Assembly: GCA_963727415.1 (NCBI GenBank) | Contig: CAVSGF010000010.1 | Location: forward strand, 1 to 64,000 | Reading direction: 5' to 3' | DNA: 64,000 nucleotides | From: DASQPR01 sp963727415 | Lineage (GTDB): Bacteria; Actinomycetota; Actinomycetes; Mycobacteriales; Micromonosporaceae | Shown: piece by piece, positions 31,167 through 40,187 of the stretch | How positions within the stretch are numbered: position 1 is the stretch's first letter | Layout: each line of letters opens with the position of its first letter | Position numbers and translations under genes: made by a program | Notes under the pieces: generated by a model | Seen by the model: the letters and a program-made list of their open reading frames with translations, nothing else | Databases searched by the model: none | Told to the model about the DNA's origin: nothing

Positions 31167-31886
31167 TCAGGACGTCTCGCCGGCCAGCGTGAACGACTTG
31201 AGCCGGTCGATCGCGATCGCGGTGGACACGACCACGAACAGGCAACTCATCACGATCGCCGTCGTCACGCTCACATGGGTATGGAGAAGATCGGTACCGG
31301 CCATCTTCGCTGCCAGCGTCACGCCCAGTTGCTCGATGGACAGCGTGCGGGTACCGCTCAGCAGGTTGCCGAGCAAGCTCTCCCACACCACGATGTAGAT
31401 CAGTCCGACCAGTGCGGGACGGCGGGTGAGAAGGCTCAGCATGAGAAACAGGCTGCTGTAGCAGATCGACGCCACCGCGGCACCGGCACCGACCCCCAGA
31501 CCGAAGCGCACGGACACGCCGATCATCCCGCAGATCGCCAGCGTGCCGCCGCTGACCAGCGCGGAGACGACGGCGGCGACGATTAGCTTGGCGAGCAGGA
31601 TCTCGCGTCGTGCCAGCGGCTTGGTGAGGATGTGCACGATGGTGCCGTCATCGATCTCCGACGCCAGCACCGAGGTACCGATGATCAACGCCACGATCGG
31701 CACCACCACCGCGAACCCCAGGCCCTGGATCAACGGCTCGGCCCAGTCGACCGGCTCGGTCAGCGAGGCTGCCAGCACGGTCAGGCCGATCAACAGAAAC
31801 GGTACCGGCAGGAGCAGCAGCGCCCGCTTGCGACCGAAGAGTCCGCGCAGGGTGATACCGGCGACGGTCGGGTTCAGAATTGTCAT
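31167..31886 (-). CDS. ABC-2 type transporter permease
   Basis: 239 residues with six hydrophobic segments and the intracellular EIDDGTIVHILTKPLARREILLAK stretch typical of ABC-2 permeases. It is the last gene of a leftward operon of two ATPases and two permeases (34571 to 31167). The start overlaps the preceding ATPase gene by 4 nt. Substrate unknown; likely export or envelope-related. Confidence 0.88.
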   Translation of the reverse strand: MTILNPTVAGITLRGLFGRKRALLLLPVPFLLIGLTVLAASLTEPVDWAEPLIQGLGFAVVVPIVALIIGTSVLASEIDDGTIVHILTKPLARREILLAKLIVAAVVSALVSGGTLAICGMIGVSVRFGLGVGAGAAVASICYSSLFLMLSLLTRRPALVGLIYIVVWESLLGNLLSGTRTLSIEQLGVTLAAKMAGTDLLHTHVSVTTAIVMSCLFVVVSTAIAIDRLKSFTLAGETS

Positions 31887-32795
31887 TGCGCCACCAAGTA
31901 GGAGAAGACACTTTCCAGCGACTCGTCGGACGGCCGCAACTGGCGTACCCGGACACCTTCGGCGACCGCGATCCGGGGTAGCGCGCGGGTGAACGCGCCG
32001 TAGTCACTCGCCCGCACCGAGATCCCGGCGGCGCCGACGTCCAGGCCGGCCACCGACTCCTCGCGCATCAGCGCCACCGCGAGGCGGCGATCGTCGCTCG
32101 AAGAGATGGCGAACACGTGCGGCCGGGCGGTCATCAGCCGGCGAATAGTACGGAAATCACCGGATGCGGCCAGGCGCCCGGCGACGATGACCTGTACCGT
32201 CCCGGACACCTCCTCGACTTCTTCCAGGATGTGCGAGGAGAACAGCACCGTACGGCCGGCCGCGCCCATGCCATGCAGCAGTTCCATCATGTGCAGTCGC
32301 TGGCGCGGATCCATGCCGTTGAACGGCTCGTCGAGCAGAAGCACCTGCGGATCGTGCACCAGCGCGGCGGCCACCCGGATGCGCTGGCGCATGCCCTTGG
32401 AGTAGGTGCCGATGGTCCGGCCCGCGGCCTCACCCATCTCCACCAGATTCGATGGCGCGCCGGGCCGCCCCCTCCGGATCCTTCAGCCGCTGCATCCGGG
32501 CGCTGGCCAGCACGAACTGGTACCCGCTCAGGAACGTGTGGGCGGCCTCGCGCTCCACCACCAGGCCGAGCGTCGCGTACACCGAGGGGTTCCGCCACGA
32601 CGGCGAGCCGCCCACGGTCACGCTGCCCTGCGACGGCGGCAGGAACCCGGCCATCATGTGCAGCAGCGTGGACTTCCCGGCGCCATTGGGCCCGAGCAGG
32701 CCGGTCACCCCCGGCGTCAGCGTCATGCTGATGTCGTTGACCGCCACGACGTTGCCGTACCACCGCGATACGTTCGAAAGCTCAACCGTGGTCAC
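31883..32795 (-). CDS. ABC transporter ATPase, interrupted by a one-base insertion
   Basis: The N-terminal part in one frame has Walker A LLGPNGAGKSTLLHMMAG. The C-terminal part in another has the signature TYSKGMRQRIRVAAAL, Walker B VLLLDEPFNGMDP and the H-loop SSHILEEVEE. The switch is near 32447, where one extra base (AA doublet on the minus strand) breaks the frame. Removing it gives 303 residues, normal for ABC-2 ATPases. Start: GTG at 32795, overlapping the upstream permease stop as GTGA. It pairs with the permease at 31167. Probably a consensus error, since both partners are intact. Confidence 0.85.
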
Positions 32796-33661
32796 GCTTC
32801 CACCTTCCGATAGCGCAGCAGCAGCAGTCCGGTGCCGATCACCACGACGGCCACGGCGCATCCGGTGTACCAGGGGCCGTACGTGGCCGTGTCGAAATGC
32901 GTCGTCTCGCCGTGTATCCACTGCTTGACGCCTTCGAGCATGAATGCCGGGTTGAGTACCAGGCTGATGTGGAACACCCGGCCGGTGCCCTGGGTGATGC
33001 CGCCGATCACCACGGTGACGGCGGCGGTCAGCATGAAGTACCCGACGATCACCGCGGCCGCGACCACCCGCCGGCCGAACAGCGACGACAGCAGCGAAGC
33101 GATGGTGGCGTAGACGACCGCGTAGATCGTCGCCACCCCGAGCCCGACCAGCAGCCGCCCGGTCTCATCCCAGATGTCGCCGGCATGCGGGAGCGAGAAC
33201 GCCGATCCGATGTACATGAACAGGATCGGGGCGCTGAGGACCAGCATCGCCGCGCTGATGGTGGCACCGAGCTTGGCCAGCGCGTAGTCGGTCCGAGTAA
33301 TGGGCCGGGAGAAGTACAGCGGCAGCACCTTCGCCCGCAGGTCGCGCGAGATCAGTTCGGGGGCCACCGAGCACAGGAACAGGCCGCTCAGCAGCCCGGC
33401 GGTGCCGGGAAAGTTGACGTACGGAACACCGAGCCGGCCGATCTGGGTACGGATCACCACCGAGACGACCGCGATCAGCATCAAGATGCCGATGATGATG
33501 GCCGGGAAGATCTTCGCTTTGACGCTACGACCCATGCCGAACGCACCGCGAAGGCTGTGGACGTACAGGGACCGCACGGCGTACGCCCGGCCGAGGCGGA
33601 GGCCGGTATAGCGCTGGTATCCGATGTCGTGGATGACACCGGCCCGGTCAACGGCTGGCAT
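32792..33661 (-). CDS. ABC-2 type transporter permease
   Basis: 289 residues with about six membrane helices. The conserved cytoplasmic stretch APELISRDLRAKVLPLYFSRPITRTDYALAK lies after the second helix, as in ABC-2 permeases that work as dimers. It overlaps the upstream ATPase gene by 14 nt and the downstream one by 4 nt. With its upstream ATPase it forms one half of a paired system. Substrate unknown. Confidence 0.88.
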   Translation of the reverse strand: MPAVDRAGVIHDIGYQRYTGLRLGRAYAVRSLYVHSLRGAFGMGRSVKAKIFPAIIIGILMLIAVVSVVIRTQIGRLGVPYVNFPGTAGLLSGLFLCSVAPELISRDLRAKVLPLYFSRPITRTDYALAKLGATISAAMLVLSAPILFMYIGSAFSLPHAGDIWDETGRLLVGLGVATIYAVVYATIASLLSSLFGRRVVAAAVIVGYFMLTAAVTVVIGGITQGTGRVFHISLVLNPAFMLEGVKQWIHGETTHFDTATYGPWYTGCAVAVVVIGTGLLLLRYRKVEA

Positions 33662-34571
33662 GGCCGGCCTCCATCATGGTCGGGGCGGCGAACAGTTCGG
33701 CCACGTTGTGGCGCCGCTGGTCGAGCCGGTGCAAGGGCAGGCCGAGTTCGGCGACCGCCCGCATGATCTGGTCATAGGTGTCATCCGACTCCAGCGGCAC
33801 CACCAGGCCCCGGCCCTCGGCCGTGACCCGCAGCCCGAGCCCGGTCAGATGCTCGGCGAGCGCCTCGGTACCCTCGTCGACCTCGACGGCGAGGACATCG
33901 CGGCGCGACGTCATCGTGTCCATGCGGTCGGCCCGCAGCAGTCGCCCCGCCTCGATCGCCACCAGAGCGTCGCAGATCCGCTCGACCTCGCCCAACAGGT
34001 GCGAGCAGACGATGACGGAGATGCCGAACTCCGAACCGATCTTGGCGATCATGGTCAGCATGGCGTCGCGGCCGGCCGGATCGAGGCCGTTGGTCGGCTC
34101 ATCAAGCAGAAGCAGGTCCGGGTCGTGGGTAAGCGCCTGAGCGAGCTTCACCCGCTGCCGCATGCCGGTCGAGTACCCGCCGATCGGGCGGTACCGCTCC
34201 TCGTACAGGCCGACGTGGCGCAGTGTCTCGGACGCCCGCTCCCGGGCCACCGCCTTCGGCAGTCCGCTCATCCGTCCCATGTGGGTCACGAACTCGGACG
34301 CGGTCAGGTCGACCGGCAAAGTGTCCGACTCCGGCATGTAGCCGACCCGGGTCCGGATCTGGTCGCTGTCGGTGCTGGGATCCAGGCCGAACACCCGGAT
34401 CGACCCGGATGTCGGGCTGAGCAGGCCGAGCAGGAGCTTGATCAGTGTGGTCTTACCGGCGCCGTTGGCGCCGACCAGGCCGATGGTGCCCGGCTCAATG
34501 GAGACCGTGAGTGCGTCCAGCGCCGTTACCCGCCCGCCGTACCGCATCGTCAGGGCCTGTGTATCGATCAT
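33648..34571 (-). CDS. ABC transporter ATPase
   Basis: 307 residues. Walker A is LVGANGAGKTTLIKLLLG near 40, the signature is YSTGMRQRVKLAQALTHDP near 135, Walker B is LLLLDEPTNGLDP and the H-loop His follows in VIVCSHLLGEVER. It is the first gene of the four-gene ABC-2 operon. The start is ATG at 34571 (MIDTQALTMRY), where the family begins; a longer frame to 34865 is not supported. The promoter probably lies in the 310 bp shared with the divergent sulfurylase/APS-kinase gene. Confidence 0.92.
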   Translation of the reverse strand: MIDTQALTMRYGGRVTALDALTVSIEPGTIGLVGANGAGKTTLIKLLLGLLSPTSGSIRVFGLDPSTDSDQIRTRVGYMPESDTLPVDLTASEFVTHMGRMSGLPKAVARERASETLRHVGLYEERYRPIGGYSTGMRQRVKLAQALTHDPDLLLLDEPTNGLDPAGRDAMLTMIAKIGSEFGISVIVCSHLLGEVERICDALVAIEAGRLLRADRMDTMTSRRDVLAVEVDEGTEALAEHLTGLGLRVTAEGRGLVVPLESDDTYDQIMRAVAELGLPLHRLDQRRHNVAELFAAPTMMEAGHASR

Positions 34572-34881
34572 TGCCACCCCATGACCATAGGGCCGGCGCG
34601 CTCGTTTCGCCGGTCCGGCGAGCCCGGAGAGAACCCGGAGATTTCCGCCTAGGGGAGGCTCGCTCAACGCCGCGGGCCGTCCGGCCCGTGCCGGCCGCTC
34701 ACGCCAAGGTGCGCCGACCCTGACGAACACCTGTGACCTGCGGTCCTCGACACCGGTACCCGAGGGTGGACCAGGTTGCCGATCACTGCAAGACTGATCG
34801 CGCCTTGCCCGCATCCCGTGCCGTTGCGGGACCCATCGTCGGCTCGCCGGCACGAGCCCGACCATCTACCCGAGGGAGATC
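34572..34881. other. Divergent intergenic region before the APS-kinase fusion
   Basis: 310 bp with no credible gene. It must hold promoters for the ABC operon and the sulfur gene. A short GGGCCGTCCGGCCC palindrome-like run lies near 34674. I see no riboswitch pattern. Confidence 0.4.
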
Positions 34882-36384
34882 ATGGCGGAGGATCTGCTGC
34901 GTGACGCTCCGACCTGGGCACCGAACGCGGCCGAGCTTGCCGACCTCGAATTGCTGCTATCTGGCGCCTACGCCCCGCTGACCGGTTTCCTGAACCGGGC
35001 CGACGTGGACAGTCTCACCACCACCGGGCGCCTTACCGACGGCACCAGCTGGCCGGTTCCGGTGACACTGGCAGTGACCGCCGAGGTAGCCGCGCGAGCC
35101 GCCGGCCACCCGGGCGCCGCCGTCGTCCTGACCGACCCGGAAGGCGCGCCGCTGGCGGTTGTCGAGATCACCGAGCAGACCGAGATCGGATCCGGGTGGG
35201 TCCGGGTAGCCGGGCCGGTACGTCCGTACGGCGACGGGCGGCACGGGTCCTACCAGCGGCTGCGGGCCCGGCCGGACGAGATCCGCGCCATGCTGCCCGA
35301 GGGCCGGGTGCTCGCCGTCATCGCCGACCACCCGCTGCACCGGCCGCAGCTGGCACAGATCGCTCATGCCGCCCGCGCCATCCACGCCCACGTGCTGGTG
35401 CTGATTCCGGTGGCCGGCCCGAACAGCGACGGCCTGCCTCCCGAGCACCTGGTCCGGAGCATCTTCGCGGCCGCCGACCGGCTGCCGCCGGCGACCTTGG
35501 TGGCGGTGCCGATCTCCGAACACGGAGACGAGATCCGCGATGCGCTGCTCCGGGCCCGGATCGCGGCCAACTACGGCGCTACGCACATGCTGTCCACCAG
35601 CGAGATGCCCACGTCCGGCGGCGGGCCTCGGGTGATGGTGCCACGGGATCTCGCCTATGACACCCGGGACGGGCAATGGCGGGCCAGCGACGACATCCCG
35701 CCACGGTTCCGCCGCGGCGCGATGTCCGCGGCTGAGGTCGACGACCTGCTCGACGACGGCAGCCAGCTCCCCGAATGGCACACGCCGCCCTCCGTGGCCC
35801 GCGAGCTGGCACGGGCCCGGCCACCGCGCCGCACCCGGGGCCTGGTGCTGTTCTTCACCGGCTTGTCCGGCTCCGGCAAGTCCACCGTCGCCCGCGGCGT
35901 CGCCGACGCCCTGCTGGAATCCGGCGAGCGCACGGTCACCCTGCTCGATGGTGATGTGGTTCGCCGCGAACTGTCGTCGGGGCTGACGTTCAGCAAGGCT
36001 GACCGCGACATCAATATCCGGCGGATCGGCTGGGTCGCCGCCGAGGTCGCCCGTCACGGCGGGCTGGCGATCTGCTGTCCCATCGCCCCGTACGAGGCGG
36101 CGCGCCAGCGAGCCCGAGCCCAGGCGGCCGCGGCCGGTGCCGGTTTCGTTCTGGTTTACGTGTCCACCCCGATCGAGGTGTGCGAGCAGCGCGACCGCAA
36201 AGGTCTCTACGCGAAGGCGCGGGCCGGCCTGATCACCGGCATGACCGGCATCGACGACCCCTACGAGGAGCCGATAGACGCCGACCTCGTGATCGACACG
36301 TCCGCCATGTCGAGCGACGCCGCGGTTCAGCTCGTGCTCGACAAGCTCGCCACCGACGGCTGGCTGGACCCGCATCCGTTGTAG
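34882..36384 (+). CDS. ATP-sulfurylase-like/adenylylsulfate kinase fusion
   Basis: 500 residues. The first 300 match the ATP-sulfurylase fold (start LSGAYAPLTGFLNRADVDS), but the active-site region reads ADHPLHRPQ, where active enzymes have QxRNPxHxxH, so sulfurylase activity is doubtful. The last 180 form an APS kinase with Walker A FFTGLSGSGKSTVARG near 328, LLDGDVVRRELSSGLTFSK and the intact phosphoserine-type loop DRDINIRRIG. It would make PAPS from APS. Start: ATG with GAGGGAG 4 nt upstream. A TauE/SafE permease follows in the same direction, which fits sulfur assimilation. Confidence 0.88.
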   Translation: MAEDLLRDAPTWAPNAAELADLELLLSGAYAPLTGFLNRADVDSLTTTGRLTDGTSWPVPVTLAVTAEVAARAAGHPGAAVVLTDPEGAPLAVVEITEQTEIGSGWVRVAGPVRPYGDGRHGSYQRLRARPDEIRAMLPEGRVLAVIADHPLHRPQLAQIAHAARAIHAHVLVLIPVAGPNSDGLPPEHLVRSIFAAADRLPPATLVAVPISEHGDEIRDALLRARIAANYGATHMLSTSEMPTSGGGPRVMVPRDLAYDTRDGQWRASDDIPPRFRRGAMSAAEVDDLLDDGSQLPEWHTPPSVARELARARPPRRTRGLVLFFTGLSGSGKSTVARGVADALLESGERTVTLLDGDVVRRELSSGLTFSKADRDINIRRIGWVAAEVARHGGLAICCPIAPYEAARQRARAQAAAAGAGFVLVYVSTPIEVCEQRDRKGLYAKARAGLITGMTGIDDPYEEPIDADLVIDTSAMSSDAAVQLVLDKLATDGWLDPHPL

Positions 36385-36480
36385 TCACCACACTCTCTCG
36401 GCATTCTCGGCACCCGGGCGAGCCGTCCGAGACGACGAGCAGCGGTTGATTCCTACCTTTCACGTAGGGATACTCGGTAA

Positions 36481-37434
36481 ATGGATTGGGCTCTTGCCGC
36501 GGCCGGACTCGGCATCGGCGTGATCGTCGGTCTGACCGGTATGGGCGGCGGCGCGTTGATGACCCCGGTGCTGGTGATCTTCTTCGGCATTACCCCGCTC
36601 GCGGCCGTCTCCAGCGATCTGGTCGCGTCGGCCGTGATGAAACCGTTCGGCTCGGTGATTCACATCCGCGCCAAGCGGGTCGACTGGCGCCTGGTCGGCT
36701 GGCTGTGCATGGGATCAGTACCGTCCGCGTTCGGCGGCGTTCTGCTCGCCCGCCTGGTCGGCGGCGATGGCCTGCAGAGCCTGATCAGGACCGCGCTGGG
36801 CGTGGCTCTGATGCTCGCCGTCCTCGGCCTGGTCGCCCGGGCCGTGATCCAGTTGCGCGAGCGCGCCCGCACCGCGACCGGCGACGCCACGAGCGCCCAC
36901 CACCCGGCCGGGATCACCCGGGTACCGGTACGGCCGCTGCCCACGCTGCTGCTCGGTGCCGCAGGCGGACTGGTGGTCGGCATGACCAGCGTCGGATCCG
37001 GGTCCCTGATCATCGTCGCGCTGCTGGCGCTGTACCCGATGCTCCGTCCTGGCGATCTGGTCGGCACCGACCTGGTCCAAGCGGTGCCGCTGGTCGCGTC
37101 GGCCGCGCTCGGCCAGGTGCTGTTCGGCGACTTCAAGCTTGACGTCGCCGCGCCGTTGCTGATCGGCGCCATCCCCGGCGTACTGGCCGGCGCCCGGATC
37201 TCGGCCCGCGGGCAAAGCGGGCTGATCCGGCGGGCGCTCGCGATCGTGCTGTTCGCGAGCGCACTCAAGCTGCTCGGCGGCTCCAACCAGGTGCTGCTGG
37301 CCGGGGTCGCGGGCGCGCTGATCCTGGGCAGCGCCGGCTGGGCGATTCTGCGCCGCACCATTGGCCTGCCGATGCTGGCCCGAGCCGAACGGTCGGCGCG
37401 TGGCCGGCACACCTCGGCGATCGAGATGGGATGA
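36481..37434 (+). CDS. TauE/SafE family sulfite/organosulfonate exporter
   Basis: 317 residues. About eight membrane helices are arranged as two repeats. Each repeat opens with the family motif GxGGG or GxGSG (GLTGMGGGALMTPVLVIFFG near 18, GMTSVGSGSLIIVALLALYP near 170). The family moves sulfite, taurine or sulfoacetate across the membrane. Placement 96 bp after the APS-kinase fusion suggests export of sulfite or a sulfonate, but this is inference. The start is ATG at 36481 with no other candidate upstream. Confidence 0.9.
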   Translation: MDWALAAAGLGIGVIVGLTGMGGGALMTPVLVIFFGITPLAAVSSDLVASAVMKPFGSVIHIRAKRVDWRLVGWLCMGSVPSAFGGVLLARLVGGDGLQSLIRTALGVALMLAVLGLVARAVIQLRERARTATGDATSAHHPAGITRVPVRPLPTLLLGAAGGLVVGMTSVGSGSLIIVALLALYPMLRPGDLVGTDLVQAVPLVASAALGQVLFGDFKLDVAAPLLIGAIPGVLAGARISARGQSGLIRRALAIVLFASALKLLGGSNQVLLAGVAGALILGSAGWAILRRTIGLPMLARAERSARGRHTSAIEMG

Positions 37435-37754
37435 TCGGCCGGGCCGGTCGTCGAGGGTCCGCACGTCACTCCACGCGCTCCCAACCATGATCGGCGCGCT
37501 CCCAACCATGATCGGAACTAGTGGACGCCCATGGCTGCGTTCAGACGCCCTCGACGACCACCAGCGTCCAGTAGTTCCGACCCGGCCGTACTGGCCCGAC
37601 CAGCCCAGTTCGATCGCCGTGCCATCGGTCCGCCCCGCACCGCCGTGGCCGGGGCATCTGGTCCGCCGTCCACAGTGTCCCGACTGCGTGCGGCCCTGGC
37701 CCAGGACATAGGTCGCGACGGATTCTTGTCGGTGGCGACGGTTACCGTTGGGGC
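37435..37754. other. Intergenic stretch before the alpha/beta hydrolase, with a 21-bp tandem repeat
   Basis: 320 bp. Two perfect copies of a 21-bp unit (cgcgctcccaaccatgatcg + g) lie at 37474-37494 and 37495-37515. The rest codes only for frames with no family resemblance. No promoter or terminator is clear. Confidence 0.5.
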
Positions 37755-38711
37755 ATGGGCGGGGAGTTTGCCGACACTGGGCTTGCGGACACCGAGCGCT
37801 CGGACAGTAAGCGTGCGGACACCGAGCGTTCGGACAGCGAGGAACCGCCGGGCGGTAGCGTCAGCGAGGCCCGGATCGAGGTCGCAGACGGCATCTCACT
37901 GAACGTGCGCTCGCGGGCGGGCCGTAGGCGCCCCTTCATTCTGGTCCACGGCCTGGCCTCGAACGCCCGGCTATGGGACGAGACAGCGGCGGACCTGGCC
38001 GGGGCCGGGCATCCGGTGTACGCCATCGATCTGCGCTCGCATGGCACCAGCGACACGCCACCGGACGGATATGACACCGCGACCGCGGCCGACGATGTCG
38101 CGACTGTCGCGCGCCGGCTCGGGATCACCGGGGCCGTGCTCGCCGGCCAGTCCTGGGGCGGCAACGTGATTGTCGAAGTGGCGGCACGTCATCCTCGGGT
38201 GGCCGCCGCGCTCGCGCTGGTCGACGGCGGATGGTTCCAGCCGAGTGACGCGTTCACCAGCCGATCGGAGTGGGCATCCGCGGCTCGTCCGCCATCCGTC
38301 GACGGCATCCGCTCCGAAGACCTACGTGCTCGCCTCACCCGAGACCACCCCGGCTGGAGCGCCGCGGCGGTCGACGCCACCATGGCCAACCTGGCCGGGC
38401 ACCCGGACGGCACCGTGACTCGCCGCCTGTCCATCGACAATCACATGCGCATCGCGCTGGACATGTGGGATTCGCCGCCGTCCCGGTTCTACTCCCGGGT
38501 GCTGGTGCCGGTGGTCCTGATCCCGGCGCTTCCGGGCGATCCAGCGGCGGCAGCGGCCCGCCATGATCGTGTTGCCGCGGCTGCCAAGTCGCTCCCGGAC
38601 GCGACCATCCGGGAGTACGCCGGAGCCGACCACGATATCCATGCCCAGTTCCCCCGCGAGCTGGCCGCCGACCTGATCGACCTGGCGACCTCACTGGAGC
38701 AGGAGGCGTGA
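37755..38711 (+). CDS. Alpha/beta hydrolase
   Basis: 318 residues. An N-terminal tail of about 35 residues contains a 10-residue repeat (ADTERSDSKR twice), coded by a 30-bp tandem repeat at 37785-37844. The hydrolase core follows: oxyanion region LVHGLASNARLWDE, nucleophile elbow AGQSWGGNVIVE near 138, and His in GADHDIH near 293. The substrate is unknown; related enzymes are esterases or haloperoxidase-like. It ends where the next gene starts (TGATG overlap), so the two genes are translationally linked. Confidence 0.85.
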   Translation: MGGEFADTGLADTERSDSKRADTERSDSEEPPGGSVSEARIEVADGISLNVRSRAGRRRPFILVHGLASNARLWDETAADLAGAGHPVYAIDLRSHGTSDTPPDGYDTATAADDVATVARRLGITGAVLAGQSWGGNVIVEVAARHPRVAAALALVDGGWFQPSDAFTSRSEWASAARPPSVDGIRSEDLRARLTRDHPGWSAAAVDATMANLAGHPDGTVTRRLSIDNHMRIALDMWDSPPSRFYSRVLVPVVLIPALPGDPAAAAARHDRVAAAAKSLPDATIREYAGADHDIHAQFPRELAADLIDLATSLEQEA

Positions 38712-39925
38712 TGCCGCGGTTGCTGGTCATCATGGGCTCCGGCGAGACCGCACCCACCATGGTCAAGCCGCATCGGGCCATCTTCGAACGCCTCGGCGAC
38801 GGTGGTGCCGCCATGATCGATACCCCCTACGGGTTCCAGGAGAACGCTGACGACATCTCGACCAGGACGGTCGGCTACTTCGCCGCCAGTGTCGGGCGCA
38901 CGATCGGGGTTGCGTCCTGGCGGACACGCGACGTGAGCGGCGCCGCCCGGGAACGCACGCTCGCGGCGATCCGGGAGTCCGAGTGGCTGTTCGCCGGGCC
39001 GGGAAGCCCGACGTACGCGCTACGGCAGTGGCAGGACACACCCATACCGGCCCTGCTCATCGACCGCCTGCGCTCGGGCGGGGCGGTGGTGTTCGCCAGC
39101 GCCGCCGCGCTCACGCTGGGGTCGCACGCCATTCCGGTCTACGAGATCTACAAGGCCGGCGAGCCTCCGGCCTGGGTGCCCGGCCTCGGCGTCGTCGAGG
39201 CGGTTACCGGCCTGCCAGCGGTGATCATCCCGCACTTCGACAACGCTGAGGGCGGTCATCACGACACGCGCTTCTGCTACCTGGGTGAGCGCCGGCTGTC
39301 CATGATGGAAGCCACGCTGCCCGCCGGAGCGTTCATCCTGGGGGTGGACGAGCACACCGCGGTGACACTGGACCTGGACACTCGGACCGCCACCGTGGTC
39401 GGCAACGGCACCATGACCATCCGCCAGCGCGGGTACAGCATCGTGCACCCGTCGGGCGACGTGGTGACATTCGACGACTTGTTACGCCTCGACACGCCCA
39501 CCGGCGCCCCAGCCGCGACCGTGACACCAGCAGTCGCACCGCATGTCGAGGCGTCATTGCGACTCGACACGGCCCGGACCTCGGATCGCTTCGCCGCCGC
39601 ACACAGCGCCGGCGATGTGGACGGTTGCGTTGAGGCCATCCTCGATCTGGAACAGGCGATGACCGACTGGGCCGCCGACACCGAGGAGTCCGATGAACGG
39701 GACCAGGCGCGAAGCGCGCTGCGCAGCATGATCGTCAAGCTCGGTGATCTGGCCAGCCGATCGACGGCCGATGACGCCCTGGTGGACCTGATCGTCGCTG
39801 AACGAGCAACCGCCCGGGGCGCGTCGGACTTCGCCGCGTCCGACCGGATCCGGACTCGCCTGTCCGAACTCGGAATCGAGGTACGCGACACGCGCGACGG
39901 CTCGACCTGGGTCCGGACCGGCTGA
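38711..39925 (+). CDS. Peptidase-S51-like protein fused to a CysS-type C-terminal domain
   Basis: 404 residues. The first 250 form a class I glutamine-amidotransferase-like fold of the cyanophycinase/peptidase S51 type: GSGETAPTM at the start, GPGSPTYALRQW, and a presumed nucleophile Ser in VVFASAAALTLG near 130. The last 110 read like the DALR and tail regions of cysteinyl-tRNA synthetase (ERATARGASDFAASDRIRTR and GIEVRDTRDGSTW). No aminoacylation core is present. A TTA codon lies at 39482-39484. The start is ATG at 38711, after AGGAGG, overlapping the hydrolase stop. Joint function unknown. Confidence 0.78.
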   Translation: MPRLLVIMGSGETAPTMVKPHRAIFERLGDGGAAMIDTPYGFQENADDISTRTVGYFAASVGRTIGVASWRTRDVSGAARERTLAAIRESEWLFAGPGSPTYALRQWQDTPIPALLIDRLRSGGAVVFASAAALTLGSHAIPVYEIYKAGEPPAWVPGLGVVEAVTGLPAVIIPHFDNAEGGHHDTRFCYLGERRLSMMEATLPAGAFILGVDEHTAVTLDLDTRTATVVGNGTMTIRQRGYSIVHPSGDVVTFDDLLRLDTPTGAPAATVTPAVAPHVEASLRLDTARTSDRFAAAHSAGDVDGCVEAILDLEQAMTDWAADTEESDERDQARSALRSMIVKLGDLASRSTADDALVDLIVAERATARGASDFAASDRIRTRLSELGIEVRDTRDGSTWVRTG

Positions 39926-40141
39926 CGGCACGGCCGCCCTCGGCGTCGCGGGCCCGGCCGGTCCGACGTCCCAGATGGTTACGCGGCGACCACACCCAAC
40001 TCGCGGGTCGATCGCCTCCCCCGTTTCGTACAACGCGGCCCGCACCGCTCGAACGACGAAAGGCGGATATATGCGTTGCCGTCGCGTGCGGCCCTCGTCA
40101 CAAGCGGCGCACCAGCCCGGGTACGCTCCCCGCAACTCCTT

Positions 40142-40159
40142 GCAGTACGCTCGTACTGC
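40142..40159. promoter_or_regulatory. 18-bp palindrome upstream of icd
   Basis: GCAGTACG-CT-CGTACTGC has perfect 8-bp arms and lies 29 bp before the icd ATG, near where a promoter should be. No hairpin-plus-U pattern follows, so a protein-binding dyad is more likely than a terminator. The cognate regulator is unknown. Confidence 0.5.
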
Positions 40160-40187
40160 TAACGGAACCGAGAGGAGCGCCACGAGC

